From assembly GCF_028289705.1 (NCBI RefSeq), contig NZ_JANQOI010000047.1, positions 1 through 39,728 of the forward strand: 39,728 bases of DNA. The letters are read 5' to 3'. This document shows positions 5,380 through 12,602 of the stretch, piece after piece. The stretch's first letter is position 1. Each line of letters begins with the position of its first letter. The stretch is from Pelagibius sp. (GTDB lineage Bacteria; Pseudomonadota; Alphaproteobacteria; Kiloniellales; Kiloniellaceae). The translations under genes and the position numbers were made by a program. The notes beneath the pieces were generated by a model. That model had not been told where the DNA came from. It saw only the letters and a list, made by a program, of their open reading frames with translations, and made no database searches.

Positions 5380-8325
5380 TCAGCTTCTCAACAGCTTGCC
5401 ATCGGGGTCGTGGAAGCAGGGCGCAACGACCTTGGCCGGCACCACCTCGTCCTTCAGGCGGACGTGCACCCGCTCCCCCATGCGCTGCCGCCCATCGGCC
5501 AGCAGGCCCAGGGCGACGGAGCGGTTCTGCACGACGCTCCAGACGCTGGCGCTGACGAAGCCCTCGGAGGCTTCGCGCCGGCCGCCGGGGGTGAGCGGCG
5601 CGCCCTCGGTCACCAGCCGTCCGGGGTCTTCGGTGAGCAGGCCCACCAGCTCGCGCCGCGCGGCCTCACGGGAGCGCCGGATGGCGACGGCTCGCTTGCC
5701 GATGTAGTCGTCCTTCTTCTTCGACATGATCCAGCCCATGCCGAGGTCGTAGGGGTCGGCGGTGCCGTCCACCTCGTGGCCCAGGGACAAGAAACCCTTT
5801 TCGACCCGCAGCACGTGGTTGGCCTCGGAGCCGATTGGGATCAGGCCGAAGGGCTCCCCCACCGCCATGATCCGCTGCCAGAGCGCGGCCAGATGGCGGC
5901 TCTTCACATTGATCTCGAAACTCAGCTCGCCGGTGAAGCTGACCCGGCAGACCCGTGCGGCGAAGTCCGCGACCCGGCCGTCGCGCAGGGCCATGAAGGG
6001 AAAGGCCTCCGGCGCCAAGTCGATGTCGGTCCCCAGGGCCTCCATGACCTCGCGCGCCCGGGGCCCGCAGACCGTGGCGTTGGCCCACTGGGAGGTCACC
6101 GGCGTGATCCGCACCTGCCAGTCCGGCCGCTCCACCCGCAGCAGGTGTTCCATGTGTCGGTAGACCTCCTCGGCATGGGCGGTGGAGGTCGACATCAGAT
6201 AGTGGTGCTCGCCGAGCTTGAAGGTCACGCCGTCGTCCAGGATCAGGCCGTCGTCGCTCAGCATCAGCCCGTAGCGGCCGTTGCCGGCCTTCAGGCTGGC
6301 GAAGAGGTTGGTGTAAAGCAGGTCGAGGAGCTTCGGAGCATCGCGCCCCTTGATCTCGAACTTGCCCAGAGGCGAGCCGTCGTAGACTGCCACGCCACGG
6401 CGCACCGCCAGGGCCTCCCGGTTCACGCTCTCCTGGAAGCCCTCGTCGGGCAGCGGGTAGTAGCCGGGGCGCCGCCAGCGCGCGCCGGCCTCGTACATCA
6501 CCGCGCCCTGGCGCTTGTTCCACTCGGTGACCGGGGTGTGGCGGTAAGGCAGCACCACCGTTTCCTCCCGCGCCCCGGCCAGGGCACCGAAGTCGACAGG
6601 CACGTAGGGCGAGCGGAAGGTGGTGGTGCCGACCGCCTGGAGCGGCAGTCCCTGCTGTGCGGCGATGGTGCCGATGACGTTGATGTTGCCGGTCTTGCCC
6701 TGGTCGATCCCCATGCCCGCGGTGGTGTAGCGTTTGGCATGCTCGACGGCGCCGAAGCCCTCGCGGATGGCGAGTTGGATGTCGCTCACCGTCACGTCGT
6801 GCTGGATGTCGAGAAAGGCCTTGGCGGAGGGGCTGTCCTGGGGCACGTGCCACAGCGCTTCGATGGCGTAGCCGGGACCGCTATCGGCCGCCGGCAGGTC
6901 GAGAGGCCTCGCCTCGAAGCCCAGATCCTGCGCGGCCCGCAGCCCTTTCTCCGCGCCGTCGGCGAGCGCCCCGGACAGATCGAAACTTCCCGCCGCCGCC
7001 CCGGCACAGACCGCCGGCTGCGCGGCTTCGCCCGGGACGAAGGCGGCGATGGTCTCATCGAACCGCAGGCGCCCGCGCGACTGGGAGAAGAGGTGTACCG
7101 TGGGGCTCCAGCCCCCGGACATGCAGATCAGGTCGCAGGCGATGGTCCGGGGGAGACCGCCGGCACGCGGGCGGACATCGGCACCGGCGACGCTACGCGC
7201 GCCGCGGGCCCGCTCAATCACATGGCCTTCCAGCACCTCGACACCGGGCAGCAGCGCCTTGGCCTCCTCCGGCACGGTCTCGCGGGAATCGACCACGGCC
7301 GCGATCTCGACGCCGCCGGCCCGCAGATCAGCCGCCGCCGCGTAGGCCGAGCTGTTGTTGGTGAAGAGGACGGCGCTGTGCCCCGGGCGCACCGCGTAGC
7401 GGTTCACGTAGGTCTGCGCCGCCGAAGCCAGCATGACGCCGGGCCGGTCGTTGTCGGCGAACACCAGACTGCGCTCGATGGCGCCGGTGGCGATCACCAC
7501 CCGTCCGGCCCGTACCCGCCAGGTGCGCTGGACGACATGGGCCGCCGCCGGCGCGCGCTCGGTGATCAACAGCAGATTGGCTTCGCGGTAGGCCCAGACG
7601 ACGGCATCGCTGAGGCGGGTGACGTTGGCCATGCTGTCCAACTCGGCCGTCGCCCTGGCCACCCAGTCGAGGGCCGGCACGCCGTCGAGCGTAGAGCTGC
7701 GTCCCAGCAGGGAGCCGCCGGGCTCCGGGCCGTCGTCGGCCAGCAGCACCCGGGCTCCGCTGCGCCCGGCGGCCAGCGCCGCCGCCAGTCCCGCCGGTCC
7801 CGCTCCCACCACCAGCACGTCGCAGTGGCTGTGCCGGGTCTCGTAGCGCCCCTTGCGGGGATCGGATTGGGGGGCCGCCGCCAGACCCGCCGCGCGGCGG
7901 ATGTGCGGCTCGAAGAGGTGCCAGTCCGGCCACATGAAGGTCTTGTAGTAGAAGCCCGCCGGCAGCATCCGCGCGACGAACTGGTTCACCGACAGCAGGT
8001 CGAAGCCCGGTGAGGGCCAGCAATTGACCGAGCGGGCGTCGAGCCCTTCGCGCAGACGCACCGTTGTGATCGGCTGATTGCCCGCCGCCTCCGCGCCCAT
8101 CAGCTCGACGAAGCAGGACGGTTCCTCCACCCCGGCGCCGACGATGCCGCGCGGCCGGTGGTACTTGAAGCTGCGGGCGGTGAGGCGCGCGCCATGCGCC
8201 AACAAAGCCGAGGCCAGGGTATCCCCCTCGAAGCCCTGGTAGGCGCGCCCGTTGAAGCGGAAGCGAAGCGGGCGCCCACGGTCGACGCGTCCGCCGGCGG
8301 CGTTGCGGAACTTACCGCCGGTCAT
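5380..8325 (-). CDS. soxA: Sarcosine oxidase alpha subunit / N-methylglutamate dehydrogenase subunit C-like
   Basis: 981 residues, the usual size of SoxA. Domains in order: an N-terminal Fer2_4-like domain (about 15-100: GFEGDTLASALLAHG, SFKYHRPRGI) without cluster cysteines; a nucleotide-binding domain with a GxGxxG motif near residue 170 (VLVVGAGPAGLAAALAAGRSG) and an FAD-family region with VIATGAIERSLVF and MSGGWSPTVHLF; then a C-terminal aminomethyltransferase (GcvT) domain from about residue 600 to the end. The GcvT domain receives the methyl carbon as 5,10-methylene-tetrahydrofolate. The enzyme oxidises an N-methyl group (sarcosine or N-methylglutamate). It overlaps the soxD stop by 14 nt and is followed directly by soxG. 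SoxA and MgdC are homologous and the sequence does not decide between them. Confidence 0.93.
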   Translation of the reverse strand: MTGGKFRNAAGGRVDRGRPLRFRFNGRAYQGFEGDTLASALLAHGARLTARSFKYHRPRGIVGAGVEEPSCFVELMGAEAAGNQPITTVRLREGLDARSVNCWPSPGFDLLSVNQFVARMLPAGFYYKTFMWPDWHLFEPHIRRAAGLAAAPQSDPRKGRYETRHSHCDVLVVGAGPAGLAAALAAGRSGARVLLADDGPEPGGSLLGRSSTLDGVPALDWVARATAELDSMANVTRLSDAVVWAYREANLLLITERAPAAAHVVQRTWRVRAGRVVIATGAIERSLVFADNDRPGVMLASAAQTYVNRYAVRPGHSAVLFTNNSSAYAAAADLRAGGVEIAAVVDSRETVPEEAKALLPGVEVLEGHVIERARGARSVAGADVRPRAGGLPRTIACDLICMSGGWSPTVHLFSQSRGRLRFDETIAAFVPGEAAQPAVCAGAAAGSFDLSGALADGAEKGLRAAQDLGFEARPLDLPAADSGPGYAIEALWHVPQDSPSAKAFLDIQHDVTVSDIQLAIREGFGAVEHAKRYTTAGMGIDQGKTGNINVIGTIAAQQGLPLQAVGTTTFRSPYVPVDFGALAGAREETVVLPYRHTPVTEWNKRQGAVMYEAGARWRRPGYYPLPDEGFQESVNREALAVRRGVAVYDGSPLGKFEIKGRDAPKLLDLLYTNLFASLKAGNGRYGLMLSDDGLILDDGVTFKLGEHHYLMSTSTAHAEEVYRHMEHLLRVERPDWQVRITPVTSQWANATVCGPRAREVMEALGTDIDLAPEAFPFMALRDGRVADFAARVCRVSFTGELSFEINVKSRHLAALWQRIMAVGEPFGLIPIGSEANHVLRVEKGFLSLGHEVDGTADPYDLGMGWIMSKKKDDYIGKRAVAIRRSREAARRELVGLLTEDPGRLVTEGAPLTPGGRREASEGFVSASVWSVVQNRSVALGLLADGRQRMGERVHVRLKDEVVPAKVVAPCFHDPDGKLLRS

Positions 8326-8575
8326 GGCCGTCCTCGTCCAGGATGTCGTGGCTCACCGTGTCGCGGGTGATGGTCACCCACTGGCCGCAGCCGCGCAGAT
8401 GCCACCACTTCTCGCGCACCGGCCCCATGGGATTGTCCGGCACCGTCAGATGGTCGATCCAGTCCGTGTCGCTGAGGGCCGCCGGGTCCTCCGGGCGGCG
8501 TGGCTTTTCCGGGCCGCCGTGGACGAACTCGCTCTCGTTGCGCGGACCGCAGAAGGGGCAGGTGATTTTCAGCAT
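8312..8575 (-). CDS. soxD: Sarcosine oxidase delta subunit / N-methylglutamate dehydrogenase subunit B-like
   Basis: 87 residues from the ATG at 8575. It has the small zinc-binding SoxD layout: CPFCG at residues 6-10, E-F-V-H-G near 15-19, then W-x-H-x3-C-G (WWHLRGCGQW) and a final TRDTVSHDI. The CxxC and later His/Cys residues bind zinc in characterised SoxD. It lies between soxB (14-bp gap) and soxA (14-bp overlap). The DPAALSDTDWIDHLTVPDNPMGPVREKW middle region is the family's DxxWxxYL(Y/F)xRxNPxGxxxExW pattern, with HLTVPDNP in place of the usual YLYMRDNP. Confidence 0.92.
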   Translation of the reverse strand: MLKITCPFCGPRNESEFVHGGPEKPRRPEDPAALSDTDWIDHLTVPDNPMGPVREKWWHLRGCGQWVTITRDTVSHDILDEDGHDRR

Positions 8576-8589
8576 CTCGGGGGCCCTTC

Positions 8590-9861
8590 CTAGCGCGCGG
8601 TGGTGGTGCCGGATTCCAGCACGAAGTCCAGGTGCCGAAAGCGCTCGAGGGAGAAGGGCTCGGTCAGCGGATGCGCTTCGTCCTTGGCCACCAGGTGGGC
8701 CAGGGTGAAGCCGCCGGCGGGAATCGCCTTGAAGCCGCCCCACCAGCCGGCGGTGATGTAGAGCCCGGGCACTGCCGTGCGGCTGACGATGGGCGTGGCG
8801 TCGTGGGCGATCTCCAGGGAGCCGCCCCATTGGCGCATCAGCTTCAGGCGCTTGAAAGCGGGAAACAGCTCCAGCATCGCCGCCACCGCGTCCTCGAAGA
8901 CGTTCTGCTTGATGTCGCGGCGGAACGACTGGCCGGGGTCCGGCGCGCCGCCGATCACCAGCTCGCCGCGGTCCGACTGGCTGAGATAGACGCCGATGTC
9001 CGGGCAGTTCACCACCACGTCGATCAGCGGCTTCACTGGCTCCGAGACGAAGGCCGTCAGGTTGAAGGTCTTCAGCGGCAGGCGCAGGCCCAGGGTTTCG
9101 GTCAGGCTGGTGGTGTGGCCGGAGACCGCCAAGGCCACCTTGCGCGCCTTGACCGTGCCACGGTTGGTCTCCACCCCGGCGATCCGCCCGTCGCTGCCCC
9201 GAAGCAGGCTCTTGACCGCGGTGTTCTGATGCATCTCCACGCCATAGGCATCGGCTCCGCGGGCGTAGCCCCAGGCCACGGCGTCGTGACGGCAGACCGC
9301 AGCATCGGTGTGGACCATGCCGGCGATGATGGGCAGGCGCGAGTCCGTCCCGCCGCCGGTGAGCGCCGGGATGCGCTGGCGCAACTCCGAGACCGTGATG
9401 GGCTCGTAGGTGGAGCCGTAGAGGTCCATGTGCAGCATGCGGCGCTTGATCTCCCGCAGCTTGGGATAGGTCTGCACCACATCGATCATGCTGCGCTTGG
9501 AGTACATCAGGTTGTAGTTGAGATCCTTGGTGAGCCCGTCGAAGAGGGCGACCGTCTTCACGTAAAAGGGAATGCTCTCGTCGCGCATATAGTTGGAGCG
9601 GATGGTGACCGTGTTGCGCGCCACGTTGCCGCCGCCCAGCCAGCCCTTCTCCAGCACCGCCACGTCGGTGATGCCGTGGTTCTTGGCGAGGTAGTAGGCC
9701 GCTGCCAGGCCGTGGCCCCCGGCGCCGACGATGACCACGTCATAGGCGTCCTTCAGGGGCGGGCTGCGCCAGGCCGGCTGCCAGTCCCGGTGATGGGTCA
9801 GCGCGTTGCGCGCCAGGCTGAAGACTGAGTAACGCTGCATGCGGTCCGCCGTTGGTTTCAT
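8590..9861 (-). CDS. soxB: Sarcosine oxidase beta subunit / N-methylglutamate dehydrogenase subunit A-like
   Basis: 423 residues from ATG 9861, or 416 from ATG 9840 (MQRYSVFSL, closer to the family's usual start). It is a DAO-fold flavoprotein with an N-terminal FAD motif (DVVIVGAGGHGLAAAYYLAKNHG) and the RHDAVAWGYARGA segment, whose His carries the covalent FMN in SoxB. The C-terminal flavin-site segment reads AGWWGGFKAIPAGGF, where classical SoxB has a CGW-type segment, and the centre (SMIDVVQTYPKLREIKRR) also differs from SoxB as I remember it. So the true substrate may be another N-alkyl amino acid. First gene of the soxBDAG-ridA operon and divergent from a NocR/OccR-type LysR gene that probably controls it. 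Confidence 0.9.
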   Translation of the reverse strand: MKPTADRMQRYSVFSLARNALTHHRDWQPAWRSPPLKDAYDVVIVGAGGHGLAAAYYLAKNHGITDVAVLEKGWLGGGNVARNTVTIRSNYMRDESIPFYVKTVALFDGLTKDLNYNLMYSKRSMIDVVQTYPKLREIKRRMLHMDLYGSTYEPITVSELRQRIPALTGGGTDSRLPIIAGMVHTDAAVCRHDAVAWGYARGADAYGVEMHQNTAVKSLLRGSDGRIAGVETNRGTVKARKVALAVSGHTTSLTETLGLRLPLKTFNLTAFVSEPVKPLIDVVVNCPDIGVYLSQSDRGELVIGGAPDPGQSFRRDIKQNVFEDAVAAMLELFPAFKRLKLMRQWGGSLEIAHDATPIVSRTAVPGLYITAGWWGGFKAIPAGGFTLAHLVAKDEAHPLTEPFSLERFRHLDFVLESGTTTAR

Positions 9862-9980
9862 ATAGTATGAAGTAAATTTCCCGGCGGAAAATATATGAGT
9901 TTCTTATATAGTATGTGCTCCCCGGATCGACCCCCGGATCGACCAGCGAACGGCAGGCGAAGGACAGCGCAGCAACGGCC
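9860..9980. promoter_or_regulatory. Divergent soxB / lysR promoter region with direct repeat
   Basis: A/T-rich gap between the divergent soxB and LysR genes. ATATAGTATG occurs twice in the same direction, at 9860-9869 and 9906-9915, 46 bp apart. Between them is the symmetric TTTCC-CGGC-GGAAA at 9877-9890. LysR-type regulators usually bind such divergent regions; the repeats are candidate recognition and activation sites. Confidence 0.45.
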
Positions 9981-10889
9981 ATGGCGATTACCTTCAGGCA
10001 GATCGACGCGTTTCGGGCGGTGATGCTGGCGGGCACCGCCGTCGGCGCGGCCAAGATGCTGGGGGTTTCGCAGCCGGCCATCAGCCGCCTGATCTCCGAC
10101 CTTGAGCTGGACATCGGCTACGAGCTCTTCGAGCGCGACGGCCGCCGCATCAGCCCGACGCCGGAAGCCCAGCTTCTGATGGAGGAGGTGCGCCGCGCGC
10201 TCATCGGCCTGGACCAGATCCGCGGCGCCGCCCTGGAGATCGGCAAAAGCCGCTTCGCGCGCCTGCGCCTGGTCTCCATCCCCTCCGTCGCCTCGACCAT
10301 CGCCGTCGATCTGATCGATCTCTTCGCCAAGCAGCACCCGGAGACCGCCGTCTCGCTGGAGGTGCAGTCCTCGGACTCGGCGCTGGAGTGGGTGATCTCC
10401 CAGCAGTGCGACCTGGGGATCGCTTCGGTGAACCTGGAGAGCCCGGCCATCGCGGCCCGCTCCATCGAGGTCGGCGCCTCGGTCTGCATCCTCCCCAAGG
10501 GCCACCGGCTGGCCGGGGCCGGGCAGATCTCGCCGGAGATGCTCGAAGGCGAAAGCTTCATCTCCTTCCGGCCGGACTCCATCTACCGACGGGAAATCGA
10601 CGCGATCTTTCAGGAGGCCGGCGTGACCCGCAGGCTGACCTACGAGGCGCGTACCACCGACGCGGTCTGCGGCTTGGTGGCCGGCGGCCTGGGGCTTGCC
10701 ATCGTCGGCCCCCTGGCCATCGCCGGCCCCGCCCAGGCCGAGGCCGGCCGCAACCTGATCGTCCGCCCCTTCGCCCCGGCGCCCTCCGTCGAGCTCTCGG
10801 TCATGTGGTCCACCCACCGCTCTTTGTCGGCGCCGGCCAAGGCCTTCCTGGAGATCGTCGAGACCGAGTTCAAGCTGCCGGTCGGGTAA
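9981..10889 (+). CDS. LysR-family regulator, NocR/OccR (opine-type) group
   Basis: 302 residues from ATG 9981. Residues 1-60 are the LysR winged helix-turn-helix (FRQIDAFRAVMLAGTAVGAAKMLGVSQPAISRLISDLE); the rest is the periplasmic-binding-like effector domain. The RQ-x-EAFRAVM start and the ISPTPEAQLLMEEVRRALIGLDQI segment resemble OccR/NocR, which sense octopine and nopaline, i.e. N-carboxyalkyl amino acids. It is a clear paralogue of the LysR protein encoded at 25927-26904: the two share EAFRAVM-like starts, WVISQQCD, ASTI..DLI..F and the EARTT..(V/I)CGLV segment. Divergent position suggests that it activates soxBDAG in response to an N-substituted amino acid (inference). Confidence 0.92.
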   Translation: MAITFRQIDAFRAVMLAGTAVGAAKMLGVSQPAISRLISDLELDIGYELFERDGRRISPTPEAQLLMEEVRRALIGLDQIRGAALEIGKSRFARLRLVSIPSVASTIAVDLIDLFAKQHPETAVSLEVQSSDSALEWVISQQCDLGIASVNLESPAIAARSIEVGASVCILPKGHRLAGAGQISPEMLEGESFISFRPDSIYRREIDAIFQEAGVTRRLTYEARTTDAVCGLVAGGLGLAIVGPLAIAGPAQAEAGRNLIVRPFAPAPSVELSVMWSTHRSLSAPAKAFLEIVETEFKLPVG

Positions 10890-10982
10890 AGCCGGCCCCG
10901 GCCGGGCGCGCTTTGCCACTCGCCGAAATTGCATGAGAGCGCAACGCACAAGTGTGGCACACTTCCGCGAGGAGGTGTCGCC

Positions 10983-11837
10983 ATGGATCTCACATCGGCC
11001 GTCCGCGCGGCGGCCCCGGATGCACCCAACAAGGTCATCGAAGGACTGGACGCGATCAGGGATCAGATTGCGGCTCAGGGCGCCTTGGACACAGACCTTC
11101 GCGCCGCCCACATGATCGGCCAATGCGCACATGAGTCGTTGCGGTTCACGCTTGTAACCGAGTCCCTCTTCTACACCTCGGTCGACAGAGTCATGGCGGT
11201 CTTCGGCAGGCACTTCCGCGACCGCGCGCATGCACGACAGTTCCTGCGCAACTCGGCGAAACTGGCCAACCATGTCTATGCCAATCGCATGGGCAACGGC
11301 GGACCGCGCTCCGGTGACGGCTTTCGCTTTCGCGGCCGTGGCTATCTGCAACTCACCGGACGGGACAACTACCGCACCTTCGGCAGACGCATCGGCATCG
11401 ATCTTGAAGCCGATCCGGACAAAGCGGCCGAGCCGACGGCCGCCTGGTTGATCGCGGCCAGCTATCTCGCCAACCGAAAGCGGGGCGGCAAGACGGCCTT
11501 TCAGTGGGCGGATGAGAACAACGTCGAGGCGGTGACCAAGATCGTGAACGGCGGCCTGCACGGCCTGGCCGACCGCCGGAACCGCACGGCGCGCGCGCTG
11601 GCCGCCCTGCGGGGAGAAAGAACCCTCCCGCAACTCCGGAAGGGGGACGACGGCGACATGGTCGTGCTGCTGCAGCGCGCCCTGGCCGCCAAGGGCTTCC
11701 CGCCGGGTGCCCTCGACGGCGATTTCGGCGCGAAGACCGAACGTGCGCTCAAGTCGCTCCAGGCCGCCGCCGGCCTGGGCGCCGACGGTATCGTGGGCAA
11801 AAACACCTGGAAGGCGCTCTCGCCCCTGCCGTCCTAG
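10983..11837 (+). CDS. GH19 endolysin-like muramidase/chitinase with C-terminal peptidoglycan-binding domain
   Basis: 284 residues. Start at ATG 10983, fixed by an AGGAGG ribosome site at 10970-10975. Residues about 1-205 form a glycoside hydrolase family 19 domain: AHMIGQCAHESLRF carries the catalytic Glu region, and FRGRGYLQLTGRDNYRTFG is the GH19 signature. Residues about 215-284 form a PG_binding_1 domain (LRKGDDGDMVVLLQRALAAKGF..GALDGDFGAKTERALKSLQAAAGLGADGIVGKNTWKAL). There is no signal peptide, as in phage endolysins that rely on a holin, but no holin or other phage gene is adjacent. Likely a domesticated phage lysin, or a lysin used with a secretion or contact system encoded elsewhere. 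It is the only cell-wall gene in a catabolic neighbourhood. Confidence 0.9.
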   Translation: MDLTSAVRAAAPDAPNKVIEGLDAIRDQIAAQGALDTDLRAAHMIGQCAHESLRFTLVTESLFYTSVDRVMAVFGRHFRDRAHARQFLRNSAKLANHVYANRMGNGGPRSGDGFRFRGRGYLQLTGRDNYRTFGRRIGIDLEADPDKAAEPTAAWLIAASYLANRKRGGKTAFQWADENNVEAVTKIVNGGLHGLADRRNRTARALAALRGERTLPQLRKGDDGDMVVLLQRALAAKGFPPGALDGDFGAKTERALKSLQAAAGLGADGIVGKNTWKALSPLPS

Positions 11838-11888
11838 GGCACAAACCAAGATTGCGGCGGGAGGCGGGCGCCAAAGCTTCCCTCCCCC

Positions 11889-11977
11889 CACCGTCACCCT
11901 CGGGCTTGTCCCGAGGGTCCATGGAAAGACCGAGACTCGTTCCCCGATGGATTGCCGGAACAAGTCCGACAATGACG
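11889..11977 (-). repeat. Long interspersed repeat, copy B (reverse orientation)
   Basis: Hairpin ACCCTCGGG-CTTGT-CCCGAGGGT at 11896-11918, and ATTGCCGGA-ACAAG-TCCGACAAT at 11951-11973, where one arm base differs from the other copies. The 55-bp spacing is the same as in copies A and C but the element is inverted. It lies just after the GH19 gene. The rest of the 339-bp gap to the next gene (11978-12176) holds the palindrome at 12111 and otherwise nothing recognised. Confidence 0.85.
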
Positions 11978-12110
11978 ATCGGGGGTGTCGATAGGTGCGG
12001 ACTTTGGACGGACAAGGCTTCAACTCTAGGCAGGGCCCCGAGCCTCACTGCCGGATTCTGTCCCTTCCCTCAGAGTGGACAGCGACCCTTGAAAACCGCA
12101 TGTCTCAGTC

Positions 12111-12126
12111 TGACTCAATTGAGTCA
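12111..12126. promoter_or_regulatory. Perfect 16-bp palindrome upstream of the S24-like gene
   Basis: TGACTCAATTGAGTCA is a perfect palindrome about 50 bp before the start of the S24/S26-like gene. A further half site, TGAGTCAATTG, occurs at 12503-12513 just after that gene. This arrangement fits a dimeric DNA-binding protein; which one is not known, because the adjacent protein has no helix-turn-helix. Confidence 0.5.
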
Positions 12127-12176
12127 TTCAACATTTGGACTTGGATTGACCTTCGATCGTTGATACTTCCCAATTG

Positions 12177-12479
12177 ATGGGTTGGGCCAGTTACCACATT
12201 GAGCGCCTCAAGGCTGGCGATACAGTCCAGGTAAGACCGCGCGGCGGATCGATGTCCGGGCGCATCGAATCCGGTCAGCTCTGCACAATTGCACCTGTCG
12301 AGCACAGCAGATTAAGAGCCGGAGATATCGTTCTGTGCAAGGTGAAGGGAAGAGAGTACCTCCACATCGTTAAGGCCATTCAAGGCTCAAGATTCCAGAT
12401 TGGAAACAACCGCGGATTTATCAACGGTTGGGTGGGCAAGAACGCGATATTCGGGATTTGCACGAACATCGATGACTGA
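12177..12479 (+). CDS. Stand-alone S24/S26-like peptidase-fold protein
   Basis: 100 residues from ATG 12177 (a TTG lies just before it in frame; no ribosome site is evident). The sequence resembles the C-terminal self-cleavage domain of LexA/CI proteins or the signal peptidase fold. RPRGGSMSGRIESGQLCTI has a Ser at 25 followed by Met, as in the G-x-SM-x-P motif, but without the usual Pro. RAGDIVLCKVKGREYLHIVKAI places a Lys at 66 where the catalytic Lys is expected. There is no DNA-binding domain and no membrane segment. The gene is clearly richer in A/T than its neighbours and has a perfect palindrome upstream, which suggests horizontal transfer. Role unknown: it could be a free protease-like switch or a non-catalytic relative. 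Confidence 0.75.
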   Translation: MGWASYHIERLKAGDTVQVRPRGGSMSGRIESGQLCTIAPVEHSRLRAGDIVLCKVKGREYLHIVKAIQGSRFQIGNNRGFINGWVGKNAIFGICTNIDD

Positions 12480-12602
12480 CACCAGCGTTGGTTGGCTTGG
12501 CATGAGTCAATTGTCGCGGCAATGATCTTTAACTCCTGAAGCAGGCACCTCCGCACCGTGGCTGGCCCTCACATCGGGTCCAGCCGCGGGTCGACTGACG
12601 AA

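Noticed and set aside
5410-8013. Long open frame on the plus strand opposite soxA
   Set aside because: It is exactly antisense to a clear SoxA protein and has no recognisable domain; an effect of G/C-rich codon use.
9858-12023. Long minus-strand open frame covering lysR, GH19 and a repeat
   Set aside because: It lies antisense to two well-supported genes and crosses a repeat; its translation shows no family features.
10983-12479. A prophage between 11 and 12.5 kb
   Set aside because: Only one lysin-like and one S24-like gene; no integrase, capsid, tail, terminase or holin gene.
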